Below, piece after piece: positions 27,180-38,153 of a stretch of DNA of 64,000 bases. The stretch comes from Salipiger abyssi (GTDB lineage Bacteria > Pseudomonadota > Alphaproteobacteria > Rhodobacterales > Rhodobacteraceae), in NCBI RefSeq assembly GCF_001975705.1, contig NZ_CP015093.1, positions 3,294,501 through 3,358,500 on the forward strand, read 5' to 3'. The position numbers and the translations under genes were made by a program. Under the pieces are notes generated by a model that ran no database searches, was not told the origin of the DNA, and saw only the letters and a program-made list of their open reading frames with translations. Each line of letters starts with the position of its first letter. Positions within the stretch are counted from its first letter, which is position 1.

Positions 27180-27735
27180 CACGCAGACCGGACCCAGGAA
27201 GAAGATCTCGCTGCTGATGATCCTGCCGCCGCTGATCTTTGCCGCCTTCGCGGTGATGGCCTATCTCGGCATGCAGCGCGGCGACACCAGCATTCTGCCC
27301 TCGACCTTCATCGGCCGTCAGGCCCCGGCGCTGCCGGAGGAGACGCTCGAAGGCTTCCCCTCGGTCGCCGATGCCGATCTGCGCAGCGGCGAGGTGACGG
27401 TGGTGAATTTCTGGGCCTCCTGGTGCCCGCCCTGCCGCGCCGAACATCCCCGGCTGCTGGAGCTTCAGGACGAGGGCGTGCGCATCGTCGGCGTGAACTT
27501 CAAGGACAAGGCCGGTGCCGCATCGGGCTATCTGGCGGAGGCGGAGTCGCCCTTTATCGGCGTGCCCTACGATCCGCAGGGGCGCACGGCGATCGAATGG
27601 GGGGTGACCGGCCCGCCCGAGACCTTCATCGTCGCGGGCGACGGCACGATCCTGCACAAGCATACCGGCCCGCTGGCCGGCACGCTCTATACGGATGTGT
27701 TCCTGCCCAAGCTGCACGAGGCGCTCGGGCGCTGA
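27172..27735 (+). CDS. ccmG: Thiol:disulfide interchange protein CcmG/DsbE
   Basis: A 187-residue membrane-anchored thioredoxin. It has an N-terminal helix (about residues 14-34), the reducing active site WASWCPPCRAEHP (CPPC, about residues 81-84) and the GVTGPPETF cis-Pro loop near 141 that is diagnostic of CcmG. It reduces apocytochrome c thiols for heme ligation in the periplasm. The start at 27172 overlaps ccmD; an upstream in-frame ATG at 27142 has no family support. It ends the ccm gene set in this window. Confidence 0.95.
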   Translation: MADTQTGPRKKISLLMILPPLIFAAFAVMAYLGMQRGDTSILPSTFIGRQAPALPEETLEGFPSVADADLRSGEVTVVNFWASWCPPCRAEHPRLLELQDEGVRIVGVNFKDKAGAASGYLAEAESPFIGVPYDPQGRTAIEWGVTGPPETFIVAGDGTILHKHTGPLAGTLYTDVFLPKLHEALGR

Positions 27736-27762
27736 CCCGGTCGGGGTGCCGCAGAAATCTCC

Positions 27763-27894
27763 TCAGAGATCGCAGGGCGTGCTGATCTCGGTGTTGCTCG
27801 CATCGCAGCTCGGTGGCTGGCCATGTGCGGCATAGGCGCCGAACACGGCCAGAACGGCAAGTGCGGCGGCCTGGAGGATGGTGAGGGTTTTCAT
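27763..27894 (-). CDS. Small secreted protein of unknown function
   Basis: This is 43 residues from ATG 27894: a signal peptide (MKTLTILQAAALAVLAVFGAYAAHG), then a short mature peptide with two Cys (PPSCDASNTEISTPCDL). It is convergent with ccmG, 27 nt away. Signal peptide and codon use favour a real gene, but I recognise no family. The two cysteines next to a ccm/Dsb locus may be coincidence. Confidence 0.5.
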   Translation of the reverse strand: MKTLTILQAAALAVLAVFGAYAAHGQPPSCDASNTEISTPCDL

Positions 27895-28084
27895 TCTGCT
27901 GCCTCGGGGATTTTTGTTGTTTTTGCTCGTCTCGTGACAGAAATGTGCGCCGCGCCCGGGCTTTTTCAAGCCTGAGAAATGTGGCGGGCGCGCTGTGGCA
28001 CCCCGTCTGGCGGAGAGTTGCGCAGCAAAGCGGCGGTGGGGCGGATTTCCGCGCGTCAGAGCGGCGAATTGCGAAGAAGGCGGC

Positions 28085-28384
28085 TCAGCGCACCACGATC
28101 TCGTCGGCGCGCATCAGGCCCAACACATCGCGGGCCTGCTGATCGAGCAGATCGAGATCGAGATAATCGTCCGACAGGCGCCGCGTCAGGTTTTCCATGC
28201 GCGCCACCTCGGTTTCGAGCGTGTCGAGCTCGGCGGCGAGCCGTTCGCCCTCGACCTCGATCTCGGCGCGGCGGAACAGCCCGAAATCGCCCTGCACGGC
28301 GGCAAAGACGAAATACCCCGAAAGACTCAGGGTGATGGCCGCGTAGATCACGACTCCGAATGCGGGTTTGCGCCTTGCGCTCAT
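28085..28384 (-). CDS. ftsB: Septum formation initiator family protein (FtsB/DivIC)
   Basis: A 99-residue bitopic protein: an N-terminal membrane helix (about residues 9-29, GVVIYAAITLSLSGYFVFAA), then a coiled coil with Leu/Glu heptads (ERLAAELDTLETEVARMENL) and the conserved region LDLLDQQARDVLGLMRADEIVV. FtsB links FtsL and FtsQ in the divisome. It is transcribed alone here, in the same direction as pgk, with 515 bp between them. Confidence 0.88.
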   Translation of the reverse strand: MSARRKPAFGVVIYAAITLSLSGYFVFAAVQGDFGLFRRAEIEVEGERLAAELDTLETEVARMENLTRRLSDDYLDLDLLDQQARDVLGLMRADEIVVR

Positions 28385-28899
28385 GGGGTGCGCTCTTGCT
28401 CTGCCTTGTCAGCCGCATCTCTGGCGGATGCGTGACAGGGACTATGCCACAGGTGATTCGCGAAGGGAATCCCTCCTGGCAGCGCTTGCGGTGAAAAACT
28501 TCGTGACCGTGGTGGCAGGAAAACCCGGCGAGGGCGTTGGACTGGCCAAGAGGGGATGGGCAGGGATTAGGTGCCCGCCAGCGCGCCGGAGGTTCACTTT
28601 GGAAAACGTGAGACACAAGCCGCGTCATCGACGGGCTGCGGGCTGGCGGCCCGACAGATAGATCCTCTCGATTTATCCCGGCCAAATCCGAAGGACCTCG
28701 CAACGATACGCGGACGTCGGCAAATCGCCGGCCCGGGGGGCGGCCCGTCGATGGCGCGGCGGCTTCGCCTTGTTCCGCGCCGGGGCAACGCTCAAAAAGT
28801 TGCGGAAACAGGACCGGCGTTTTCCGAGGGAAGCGACGGTGAGCAGATCTGCCCACCGTCTACCGGTATTGGGAATCGCTGGCGACCGTGTGGACCGGC
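28385..28899. other. Intergenic region with no recognisable gene
   Basis: No open frame here has a plausible start, RBS and codon pattern, and none resembles a family I know. It holds the ftsB promoter region and, at 28835-28860, a degenerate palindrome copy (13-bp arms with one mismatch, core GCAGATCTGC) of the TGGGCA repeat. Confidence 0.6.
28835..28860. repeat. Diverged palindromic copy of the TGGGCA/TGCCCA repeat
   Basis: GACGGTGAGCAGA and TCTGCCCACCGTC form 13-bp arms with one mismatch and no spacer. The TGCCCACC half matches the copies at 2818-2887. It lies 40 bp downstream of the pgk stop. Confidence 0.65.
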
Positions 28900-30078
28900 T
28901 CAGCCCAGGGCGGCGACGCCGGGCAGGACCTTGCCTTCCATCCATTCCAGGAAGGCGCCGCCGGCGGTGGAGATATAGGTGAAATCCTCCGCCGCGCCGG
29001 CCTTGTTGAGCGCCGCGACCGTGTCGCCGCCACCGGCGACCGAGACCAGCTGACCATGCGCCGTGGCAGCCGCCGCGTGGGCGGCCGCGGCATTGGTGGC
29101 CGCATCGAAGGGCGCGATTTCGAAGGCGCCGAGCGGGCCGTTCCAGATCAGCGTCTCGGCCTTGTCGATGGCGGCCTTGACCGCCTCGACGCTGTCGGGG
29201 CCGGCATCGAGGATCATCGCATCGGCGGGGCAGGCATCGGCGGGCACGGTTTCGGAGGGGGCGTTTTCGCGGAATTCGCGCGCCACGACCACATCGCCCG
29301 GCAGCAGGATCTCGCAGCCGGCGGTTTCCGCTTTGGCGATGATCTCCTTTGCGGTGCCGGCCATCTCGTGCTCGCAAAGCGATTTGCCGACATCGATTCC
29401 CTTGGCGGCGAGGAAGGTGTTGGCCATGCCGCCGCCGATCACCAGCAGATCGACCTTTTCCACCAGATTTCCCAGCAGTTCCAGCTTGGTGGAGACCTTG
29501 GCGCCGCCCACGACCGCCAGCACCGGGCGCTTCGGCGTGCCGAGCGCCGCGTCGAGCGCTTCCAGCTCGGCCTGCATCAGCCGGCCGGCGCAGGCCGGCA
29601 GCAGATGCGCCAGCGCCTCGGTGGAGGCATGGGCGCGGTGCGCCGCCGAGAAGGCGTCGTTGCAGTAGATATCGCCAAGCGCGGCATAGCGTTTCGCCAG
29701 CTCCGCGTCGTTCTTTTCCTCGCCCGGCTCGAAGCGGGTGTTCTCCAGCAGCACCACCTGGCCGGCATCGCAGGCGTCGATCACCACCTCGGCCTCGTCC
29801 AGCGTGGCGAAATGCACCTTGGTGCCAAAGGCCGCCTCGATCGCGGGCACCAGCATCTTCAGCGACATCTCGGGCACCACCTTGCCCTTGGGCCGGCCGA
29901 AATGCGCCAGCAGCACCGGCTTGCCGCCGCGCGACAGGATGTCCTGCACCGTGGGGCCGACGCGCTCGATGCGGGTGGCATCCGTCACTTCGCCGTTTTC
30001 CACCGGAACGTTGATGTCGACACGGGTCAGCACGCGCTTGCCGTCCAGGTCCATGTCGTCGAGGGTCTTCCAGGCCAT
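28900..30078 (-). CDS. pgk: Phosphoglycerate kinase
   Basis: A 392-residue glycolytic enzyme (1,3-bisphosphoglycerate + ADP to 3-phosphoglycerate + ATP). Signatures are [13 protein letters not shown] near residue 18, the substrate loop [10 protein letters not shown] near 60, [13 protein letters not shown] near 112, and the nucleotide-binding C-terminal GGGDTVAAL near 347. The start [16 protein letters not shown] at 30078 is the family start, with AGGAGG at about 30085-30090 on the minus strand. Upstream in-frame ATGs are unlikely. Confidence 0.97.
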   Translation of the reverse strand: MAWKTLDDMDLDGKRVLTRVDINVPVENGEVTDATRIERVGPTVQDILSRGGKPVLLAHFGRPKGKVVPEMSLKMLVPAIEAAFGTKVHFATLDEAEVVIDACDAGQVVLLENTRFEPGEEKNDAELAKRYAALGDIYCNDAFSAAHRAHASTEALAHLLPACAGRLMQAELEALDAALGTPKRPVLAVVGGAKVSTKLELLGNLVEKVDLLVIGGGMANTFLAAKGIDVGKSLCEHEMAGTAKEIIAKAETAGCEILLPGDVVVAREFRENAPSETVPADACPADAMILDAGPDSVEAVKAAIDKAETLIWNGPLGAFEIAPFDAATNAAAAHAAAATAHGQLVSVAGGGDTVAALNKAGAAEDFTYISTAGGAFLEWMEGKVLPGVAALG

Positions 30079-30213
30079 ACTGTCCTCCTGCACATTCGTT
30101 GCCAAAGGTCTGCCCCGAAGGGCCGGCGGCGTCAATGCACGCGCGTCCCTTGGCAATCGCGCGGTGGCGGATTAAGTCGGAGACAAGCTTTAGGCGCATA
30201 GGAGAGACGCGAC

Positions 30214-30720
30214 ATGGCCGAGATCAAGGACCCCGAGAACACGATCCTCATGGAGCTGAAGGGCGGCACCGTGACGATCGAACTGCTGCCCGACGTGGCG
30301 CCGAAACATGTGGAACGGATGAAGGAGCTGGCGCGCGCCGGTGCCTATGACAATGTCGCCTTTCACCGGGTGATCGAGGGGTTCATGGCGCAGACCGGCG
30401 ACGTGGCCCACGGCAATATGGAACAGGATTTCAACCTGAGCCGCGCCGGCACCGGCGGTTCGGACCTGCCCGACCTGCCGGCGGAGTTCTCGAAACTGCC
30501 GCATGACCGGGGCACGCTGGGCGCGGCGCGCTCGATGAACCCGAACTCGGCGAATTCGCAGTTCTTCATCAATTTCAAGGACAACCACTTCCTGAACGGG
30601 CAGTACACCGTCTATGGCCGGGTGGTCGACGGCATGGCGCATGTGGATGCGATCACCCGCGGTGAGCCGCCGGCGGAGCCCGACCGCATGGTCAGCGTGA
30701 AAGTGGCCTCCGATGCGTAG
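30214..30720 (+). CDS. ppiB: Peptidyl-prolyl cis-trans isomerase, cyclophilin type (cytoplasmic)
   Basis: A 168-residue cyclophilin without a signal peptide. Catalytic and ligand motifs are visible: FHRVIEGFMAQTGD (Arg about residue 51), NPNSANSQFFINF and FLNGQYTVYGRVVDGM. It catalyses prolyl isomerisation in folding proteins. Its last 8 nt overlap the start of a second cyclophilin, a tandem pair that divides cytoplasm and periplasm. Confidence 0.95.
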   Translation: MAEIKDPENTILMELKGGTVTIELLPDVAPKHVERMKELARAGAYDNVAFHRVIEGFMAQTGDVAHGNMEQDFNLSRAGTGGSDLPDLPAEFSKLPHDRGTLGAARSMNPNSANSQFFINFKDNHFLNGQYTVYGRVVDGMAHVDAITRGEPPAEPDRMVSVKVASDA

Positions 30721-31264
30721 TCTCGTCGCCGGCCTCTTCTGCGTTCTGGCCGCGCCGCTTTCGGCGGCGGGGCTGGACGTGACCGTCGAGGGCGAGGGAG
30801 CGAATGGCAGCTTCCATATCGAGCTTTTCGACGACGTGGCACCGCAGCATGCAGAGCGGATCACGACGCTGGCCGAGCAGGGCGCCTATGACGGGGTGGT
30901 GTTCCACCGCGTGATCGAGGGCTTCATGGCGCAGACCGGCGACGTGCAATACGGCAAGCGCGGCGGCGACATGCGGCTGGCGGGCACCGGCGGCTCGGAC
31001 CTGCCGGACCTGCCGGCGGAGTTCTCCGACCGGCCCTTCACCCGGGGCGCGGTGGGCATGGCGCGCTCGCAGAACCCGAATTCGGCGAATTCGCAGTTCT
31101 TCATCATGTTTGCCCCGGCGCCGCATCTGAACGGGCAATATACCGTTGTCGGCGAGGTGACCTCGGGCATGGATGTGGTCGACGCGATCAAGCGCGGCGC
31201 CGGGCGCAACGGCGCCGTGGTCGGCGCGCCCGACGTGATGGTCTCGGTCGAGGCGACCGACTGA
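30713..31264 (+). CDS. ppiA: Peptidyl-prolyl cis-trans isomerase, cyclophilin type (periplasmic)
   Basis: A 183-residue protein with a signal peptide (MRSLVAGLFCVLAAPLSAAG) followed by the cyclophilin fold: FHRVIEGFMAQTGDVQYG, NPNSANSQFFIMF, HLNGQYTVVGEVTSGM. It is about 60 percent identical by eye to the preceding gene, and likely arose from it by tandem duplication plus acquisition of a leader. The ATG overlaps the first gene's stop by 8 nt, so expression is coupled. It probably acts on outer-membrane or secreted proteins. Confidence 0.94.
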   Translation: MRSLVAGLFCVLAAPLSAAGLDVTVEGEGANGSFHIELFDDVAPQHAERITTLAEQGAYDGVVFHRVIEGFMAQTGDVQYGKRGGDMRLAGTGGSDLPDLPAEFSDRPFTRGAVGMARSQNPNSANSQFFIMFAPAPHLNGQYTVVGEVTSGMDVVDAIKRGAGRNGAVVGAPDVMVSVEATD

Positions 31265-31385
31265 GCGGGGCGCGTCCGTGCCGGGCGCGCGCAGGGTTTG
31301 CGCCCCGCCGCCTGCGGCGGCCGGGCGCCGCGGGAGGAGGGCGCTGCCCTCCTCTTGGCCCCCGAGGGGGCCAATTCACCACCCG

Positions 31386-31409
31386 GGATATTTTCAGCCA
31401 ATGGAAACG
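31386..31409 (+). repeat. Diverged copy of the GAGTATTTGC-type element
   Basis: GGATATTTTCAGCCAATGGA followed by AACG resembles the element at 21851 in order (ATATTT, then AATGGAAA) but with several changes. It lies 10 bp after the end of a GC-rich spacer containing inverted repeats (31320-31375) in the gap between ppiA and the GNAT gene. This assignment is weaker than for the other copies. Confidence 0.4.
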
Positions 31410-31419
31410 CCTGTTGTGT

Positions 31420-32289
31420 TCAGGCGGCGAGCCGCGCTGGCAGATGGCGGGCGAGGGGCGCGAGCGCGCCCATACGCAGCCAGGTGCCGCCCAGCCGGTG
31501 CGCGGAGGCGCCGCTGCGCAGCTTGAACCGGGCGAGGCCGGGGGCGTCGTCGGAATTCAGCATGCCGAGATCGAGCAGGTCGTGGCCGTGGCCGGCCAGC
31601 CAGCGCATCGCCTGCCAGAGCAGGGCGTTCATGGCGCCGAGGCGGCGGCCCTCCGTCAGCGTGACGCCGATCTGCCAGCTTGCCATGCGACCGTGGCGCA
31701 GCACCGCGATGGCGGCGACCGGGCTGCCCCTGTGGCGCGCTTCCCAGATCAGCGCCTTGCCGGGATTGGCGCGGGCGAAGGCGGCGATGAGCCCGGGCGG
31801 CAGGGCGCGGTAGCGGCGGGCGCTTGCCTGGCGCGCCTCGGCCTCCAGCAGCCAGTGGTTGCCTGAGAGCGGCAGGCGGGAGATCTTCAGCCGGTGCCGC
31901 GTCGCGCGGTTGAGCTGGTTGCGCCATTTCTGGTGCATCGCGGCGCGCATCGCGTCTTCGGATCCGAGCGGCAGCAGCGCCAGGGTCGCCGGGGTGAGCA
32001 GCGGCCAGAAGCCGCCCGCGCGCAGCGTCGCGGCCGCGATGCCGTCGGCATTCAGCAGCAGCGGTACGCCGGGGCGGCGGCAGCGTGTGAGTGCGGCATC
32101 AAGATCCGCGGGATCGCGCGCCACCGGGCCGCGCGAGAGCAGATCGACCGCGCCCAGCACCGGCAGGCGGCGCGACTGGACCTGCCAGGCGACACTGTCT
32201 GCATGCGCGCCGCGCAGAGCGATCCCCAGCATCCGCAGGGTGCGGGCATATTCCGGCGATTGCGGCAGCGGCAGGCGAAGCGGGTCCAT
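31420..32289 (-). CDS. GNAT/FemAB-like N-acetyltransferase
   Basis: A 289-residue protein. The C-terminal half fits an Acetyltransf_6 (FemAB-like GNAT) fold: WEARHRGSPVAAIAVLRHGRMASWQIGVT, then the acyl-CoA-binding stretch RRLGAMNALLWQAMRWLAGHGHDLLDLG and a final SGASAHRLGGTWLRMG. The start MDPLRLPLPQSPEYARTLRM at 32289 is chosen because the frame upstream (to 32592) covers a dispersed repeat and has no family features. Substrate unknown. It is divergent from a small 50-residue frame at 32337. Confidence 0.8.
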   Translation of the reverse strand: MDPLRLPLPQSPEYARTLRMLGIALRGAHADSVAWQVQSRRLPVLGAVDLLSRGPVARDPADLDAALTRCRRPGVPLLLNADGIAAATLRAGGFWPLLTPATLALLPLGSEDAMRAAMHQKWRNQLNRATRHRLKISRLPLSGNHWLLEAEARQASARRYRALPPGLIAAFARANPGKALIWEARHRGSPVAAIAVLRHGRMASWQIGVTLTEGRRLGAMNALLWQAMRWLAGHGHDLLDLGMLNSDDAPGLARFKLRSGASAHRLGGTWLRMGALAPLARHLPARLAA

Positions 32290-32336
32290 GATCTGGATTA
32301 AGGATCTGGAAAGTGAATCCGTGGTTAATTTCTGCC

Positions 32337-32489
32337 ATGGCACAGATTCGTTCCCCGCGCCGTGAGGCGCCCCGATCCATCGCCGCCGTGGCGCCCCGTC
32401 CGAAACCCACCGCTGCTGCGGCGCTGCTGCTGGCCACTGCGCTGTCGCTGCCATTCGTGGTGCTGGGGCTGTTGCAGGCGGTGTTCTGA
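32337..32489 (+). CDS. Small putative membrane protein
   Basis: A 50-residue frame: basic, Pro/Arg-rich N-terminus (MAQIRSPRREAPRSIAAVAP) then a single hydrophobic segment (AAAALLLATALSLPFVVLGL) ending QAVF. The pattern fits a tail-anchored or single-pass peptide. There is no good RBS beyond AATTTCTGCC, and I recognise no family. Treated as possible only. Confidence 0.4.
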   Translation: MAQIRSPRREAPRSIAAVAPRPKPTAAAALLLATALSLPFVVLGLLQAVF

Positions 32490-32525
32490 GGCGGTGCCAG
32501 AAACCGGGCGTCCCCCATCGGGCGC

Positions 32526-32592
32526 GAGGCCCCGGATCGGGTCCGGGGCGGGAGGCCGTTGGGGCAGGGCCCGGGTGGGCAATCCTGCCCAC
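32526..32592. repeat. Composite intergenic repeat, second copy
   Basis: GGCCCCGGATCGGGTCCGGG (from 32528) followed after 20 bp by GGGTGGGCA-ATCC-TGCCCACC (32572-32592). This is the same two elements in the same order as at 11934-11981. A half copy (CTCCTGCCCACCGCTCC) follows at 32595-32613. It lies between the small frame above and the tyrS 3' end. Confidence 0.8.
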
Positions 32593-32635
32593 CGCTCCTC
32601 CTGCCCACCGCTCCTGATGTCCTGGGCGAGAGATC

Positions 32636-33886
32636 CTAGGCGAGCTTCACCAGCGCGTGGCGCTTCTTGCCCGCCGAGAGCTTGACCGGCGCGGCCAGCG
32701 CGCCCGCGTCCAGCATCAGCCCGGCATCGGTGAGCGGCGCGTCGTCGATCCGCGCGCCGTTCTCGGCGATGAGGCGCTTGGCCTCCTTGCCGGATTTCGC
32801 CAGCCCCGCCCGCACGATGACCTGCACGATGGAGATGCCGGTGCCGATCTCTTCCGCCGTGAGTTCCAGCGTCGGAAGGTCGTCGCCCACGCCGCCCTTC
32901 TCGAAGACCTCGCGCGCGGTGGCTTCCGCCGCCGCCGCCGCCTCGGCACCGTGGCAGAGCGTGGTCACCGCGTTGGCCAGCGCGATCTTGGCTTGGTTGA
33001 TCTCGGAGCCGGCCAGCGCGCCGAGGCGTTCGCACTCGTCGATATCCATCTCTGTATAGAGCTTGAGGAAACGGCCCACATCGGCATCGGTGGTGTTGCG
33101 CCAGAACTGCCAGAACTCGTAGGGCGAGCGCATATCGGCATTCAGCCAGACCGCGCCGTCCTGCGATTTGCCCATCTTCTTGCCGTCCGAGGTGGTCAGC
33201 AGCGGCGAGGTGAGTCCAAAGATCTCGGTATCGAGCACCCGGCGGGTGAGGTCGATGCCGTTGACGATATTGCCCCACTGGTCCGAGCCGCCCATCTGCA
33301 GGACGCAGCCGTAACGGCGGTTCAGTTCGAGGAAATCATAGGCCTGGAGGATCATGTAGTTGAATTCCAGGAAGCTCAGCGACTGCTCGCGGTCGAGCCG
33401 CGATTTCACCGATTCAAACGACAGCATCCGGTTGACCGAGAAATGCCGCCCGATATCGCGCAGGAAGTCCAGATAGTTGAGCCCGTCGAGCCATTCGGCG
33501 TTGTTGAGCATCAGCGCCGGATTGCCGTCTTTCTCGTAGTCGACATATTTGGCAAAGACCTGCTTGATCCCGGAAATATTGTCGTCGATCTGATCGGGCG
33601 TCAGCAGCGGGCGCTCGTCGGCGCGAAAGCTCGGATCGCCCACCTTGGTGGTGCCGCCGCCCATGAGGGTGATCGGCTGATGACCGGTCTTTTGCAGCCA
33701 GCGCAGCATCATGATCTGGATGAGCGAGCCCACATGCAGCGATTTGGCCGTGGCGTCGAACCCGATATAGCCCGGCACCACCCCCTTGGTCAGCGCCTCG
33801 TCGAGGCCCTGATAATCGGTGCAATCGGCAAGAAAGCCACGCTCGATCATGACTTGCATGAAATCCGATTTGGGATGGTAGGTCAT
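32636..33886 (-). CDS. tyrS: Tyrosyl-tRNA synthetase
   Basis: A 416-residue class I synthetase (TyrRS type 1). HIGH-type motif is [11 protein letters not shown] (about residues 49-59), the tyrosine-binding region is [12 protein letters not shown] near 190, and the KMSKS-type loop reads [11 protein letters not shown]-terminal S4-like RNA-binding domain covers [18 protein letters not shown] onward. The start [24 protein letters not shown] at 33886 is the family start. It is divergent from anmK with about 64 bp between starts. Confidence 0.97.
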   Translation of the reverse strand: MTYHPKSDFMQVMIERGFLADCTDYQGLDEALTKGVVPGYIGFDATAKSLHVGSLIQIMMLRWLQKTGHQPITLMGGGTTKVGDPSFRADERPLLTPDQIDDNISGIKQVFAKYVDYEKDGNPALMLNNAEWLDGLNYLDFLRDIGRHFSVNRMLSFESVKSRLDREQSLSFLEFNYMILQAYDFLELNRRYGCVLQMGGSDQWGNIVNGIDLTRRVLDTEIFGLTSPLLTTSDGKKMGKSQDGAVWLNADMRSPYEFWQFWRNTTDADVGRFLKLYTEMDIDECERLGALAGSEINQAKIALANAVTTLCHGAEAAAAAEATAREVFEKGGVGDDLPTLELTAEEIGTGISIVQVIVRAGLAKSGKEAKRLIAENGARIDDAPLTDAGLMLDAGALAAPVKLSAGKKRHALVKLA

Positions 33887-33950
33887 GGGGTATCCCTCAT
33901 ATAGTTCAGGGGTTCCTATAAGGGTGGGGCGAGCAGAGGTGAAGGGTAAG

Positions 33951-35039
33951 TTGACGGAAGCGCCGGTCTGGGCGCTGGGGTCGATGTCGGGCACATCGCT
34001 CGACGGGGTGGACGCGGCATTGGTGCTGACCGACGGCCACAGGATTTTCGAATTCGGAGAGAGCGGCTATCGGCCTTATACGCCGGATGAGCGCGCGGTG
34101 CTGAAAGCGGCGCTGGGGCGCTGGCAAGAGGACGACGTCTCCGAGGCGCTGGCGGTGGTGCAGAGGGCGCATGAGGAGCTGCTGGCGCGGTTTCCGCAGG
34201 CGCAGCTCGTGGGGTTTCACGGCCAGACGCTGGCGCATGAGCCGCAGGGGCGGGGCACGCATCAGCTCGGCGATGGCGACGCGCTGGCCGAACGGCTGGG
34301 GCGTGACGTGGTCTGGGATTTCCGCTCGGCGGATGTGGCGCTCGGCGGCGAGGGTGCGCCGCTGGCGCCGTTCTTCCATTTCGCCTGTGCGCAATGGATG
34401 AAGGCGCGCGAACCGGTGGCCTTTCTCAATCTCGGCGGGGTCGGCAACCTGACCTGGGTCGATCCGCTCTGGCCGAAACCCGAGGTCGAGGGCGCGCTGC
34501 TGGCCTTCGACACCGGCCCGGCGAACGCGCCGCTGAACGATCTGGTGGCCGAGCGGCTGGGGCTCGATTGCGACCGCGACGGCGCGCTGGCATCGCGCGG
34601 GCGGGTCGTGGAAGGGGCGCTGGAGCTGTTCCTGGAAGAGGCCTATTTCCGCAAGATGCCGCCGAAATCGCTTGATCGGGACGATTTCGCGCTGATGCTG
34701 GATCTGGTGCGCGAGCTCTCCGATGCGGACGCGGCGGCGACGATGACGGCGATGGCCGCGGCGGCGGTGATGCAGGGGCTGGAGCATTGCCGCAACCAGC
34801 CGTCGCGGCTGCTGGTCACCGGCGGCGGGCGCAAGAATCCGGTGATGATGGCGATGCTCGCGGCGGGGCTCGACTGCCCGGTGGAGCCGGTGGAGGCGGT
34901 CGGGCTCGACGGCGACATGCTCGAGGCGCAGGCCTTTGCCCATCTCGCGGTGCGGGTGATGCGCGGGCTTCCGATCTCGGCGCCGGAGACGACGGGCGTG
35001 GCGGCTCCGGTGAGTGGCGGGCGGATCAGCCGGGTTTGA
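33951..35039 (+). CDS. anmK: Anhydro-N-acetylmuramic acid kinase
   Basis: A 362-residue ASKHA-fold kinase that phosphorylates and opens anhydroMurNAc from recycled peptidoglycan, giving MurNAc-6-P. Motifs: [15 protein letters not shown] at the N-terminus (phosphate 1), [11 protein letters not shown], the [11 protein letters not shown] loop, [13 protein letters not shown] and VTGGGRKNP. The TTG at 33951 is favoured: GAGGTGA at 33936-33942 is a near-perfect Shine-Dalgarno 8 nt before it. GTG at 33939 or 33924 are alternatives. Confidence 0.93.
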   Translation: MTEAPVWALGSMSGTSLDGVDAALVLTDGHRIFEFGESGYRPYTPDERAVLKAALGRWQEDDVSEALAVVQRAHEELLARFPQAQLVGFHGQTLAHEPQGRGTHQLGDGDALAERLGRDVVWDFRSADVALGGEGAPLAPFFHFACAQWMKAREPVAFLNLGGVGNLTWVDPLWPKPEVEGALLAFDTGPANAPLNDLVAERLGLDCDRDGALASRGRVVEGALELFLEEAYFRKMPPKSLDRDDFALMLDLVRELSDADAAATMTAMAAAAVMQGLEHCRNQPSRLLVTGGGRKNPVMMAMLAAGLDCPVEPVEAVGLDGDMLEAQAFAHLAVRVMRGLPISAPETTGVAAPVSGGRISRV

Positions 35040-35077
35040 AGCGGGCGAGGGCGGCGGCGCGCTGCGGCCCGCCTCGC

Positions 35078-35101
35078 GTAGGGTGGGCAGTCCTGCCCAC
35101 C
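35078..35101. repeat. TGGGCA/TGCCCA intergenic repeat copy
   Basis: GTAGGGTGGGCA-GTCC-TGCCCACC lies 38 bp after the anmK stop, in the 140-bp gap before the ABC-F gene. It is one of the six related sites in the window and has the same GTAGGG prefix as the copies at 2865 and 11958. Confidence 0.8.
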
Positions 35102-35179
35102 TCACGCCAACCGCCAAGCGCACACTCCCGCAGTAACCGCCCCTTGACGCGCCCGGCCTCCCGACATAGCGCATCGGAC

Positions 35180-37003
<1,824 letters not shown>

Positions 37004-37019
37004 CCGCCGGGCCGGGCGC

Positions 37020-37065
37020 GCAAGAGTTTTCGAAAACTCTTGCAACGTCCTTCGAAGGACGTTGC
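37020..37065. repeat. Two abutting 24-bp perfect palindromes
   Basis: Bases 37020-37043 and 37042-37065 are each perfect 24-bp palindromes (GCAA...TTCGAA...TTGC pattern), sharing two bases. They fill the gap between the convergent uup and AbrB genes. The same architecture with other arms is seen at 53730-53775, and related palindromes are at 44688-44750. They may serve as bidirectional terminators, but no T tract follows. Confidence 0.85.
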
Positions 37066-37073
37066 GGGCGGCC

Positions 37074-38153
37074 TCAGCCCTCGGACAGGTTCACATGCCG
37101 TTCGGCGAGGCTCATGAAGCCCACGGTGAACAGGATCCGCACCACATGGTGCAGGCTCACCAGCGCCGGGTTGGCGGCGAGGCTGAGCGCCACCACCGAC
37201 ATCTCGGTCACGCCACCCGGCGAATAGGAGATCATCAGCAGCAGGAAGGGCACGCCGGTGACATGCGCCAGCACCGTGGCAAAGCCCGCCCCCAGCAGCA
37301 GCATGAACAGCACCGAGGTCACGCTCAGCCCCAGCGACCGGCGCAGCATCGCCAGGCTGATGCCGGAAAACCGCATCCCCAGCGACACGCCCACCACCAC
37401 CTGCGCACCGGCGATCAGCCAGAACGGCAGGTGCAGGTCCACGAGCCCGGTTGCGGTCAGCGCCCCCGAAAGCAGCAGCGGCCCGGTGATCTGCGCCGCC
37501 GGCAGGCGGATCACCTGTCCGAGCGCCAGCCCGGCCGCCGCGGCGATCACGATCAGCACCAGCGCCAGCGGTGTCACGGGCTCTGCCGCGCTGCCGCCGA
37601 ACCCCGCCGCGCTGCCCACCGGATGCCCCACCCAGAGCGACAGCGCCGCCGGCACCAGCGTCACCACGAGGATGATCCGCAGGAATTGCTGCACCGTGAG
37701 CTGCGCCGGATCGGCCCCGGCGCGCTCGCCCATCACCAGGCTCTCCATCAGCCCGCCCGGCGTGCCGGAATAATAGGCGGTGGCGCGGTCGAACCCGCCG
37801 AGCCGCCGGTAGATCAGGTAATTGCCGCCATGCGCCAGCATCACGAAAACCGCCAGCATCGCCAGCGTCAGCAGCATGTCGCCCGCCACGTCCAGCAGCT
37901 CGGGCTTGACCTGCGTGCCGATCATCACCCCGATCAGCCCGATGCAGAGCGTGCGGAACCGCATGGGAAAGCTGTAATCGCGCAGCGCCCCGTCCTGGAA
38001 AAGCGCGATGGCAAGCCCCGAGCTCGCCAGACTGCCCAGCATGAAGGGCATCGGCAGGTGCAGCGCCTTGGCCAGCAGGCCGCTCAGCCCGCCGCAAGCG
38101 AGCAGCAGAATGGTCAGACCGATGGTGCGGAGGGTCAGCGTGGCGCCAAACAT
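37074..38153 (-). CDS. AbrB family membrane protein (AmoA/AbrB permease-like)
   Basis: A 359-residue, very hydrophobic protein of about ten helices. Recognisable family segments are LLACGGLSGLLAKALHLPMPFMLGSL near the N-terminus, TPGGLMESLVMGERAGADPAQLTVQQFLRI (about 130-160), and SYSPGGVTEMSVVALSLAANPALVSLHHVVRI near the C-terminus. The family is often annotated as 'AbrB regulator' or 'ammonia monooxygenase', but sequence shows a membrane transporter-like fold with twin repeats (PGG motifs). Substrate unknown. It is convergent with uup. Confidence 0.85.
   Translation of the reverse strand: MFGATLTLRTIGLTILLLACGGLSGLLAKALHLPMPFMLGSLASSGLAIALFQDGALRDYSFPMRFRTLCIGLIGVMIGTQVKPELLDVAGDMLLTLAMLAVFVMLAHGGNYLIYRRLGGFDRATAYYSGTPGGLMESLVMGERAGADPAQLTVQQFLRIILVVTLVPAALSLWVGHPVGSAAGFGGSAAEPVTPLALVLIVIAAAAGLALGQVIRLPAAQITGPLLLSGALTATGLVDLHLPFWLIAGAQVVVGVSLGMRFSGISLAMLRRSLGLSVTSVLFMLLLGAGFATVLAHVTGVPFLLLMISYSPGGVTEMSVVALSLAANPALVSLHHVVRILFTVGFMSLAERHVNLSEG

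Noticed and set aside
28385..28899. Hidden gene between ftsB and pgk
   Set aside because: Frames here are short, lack an RBS and match no family; only a palindrome is supported.
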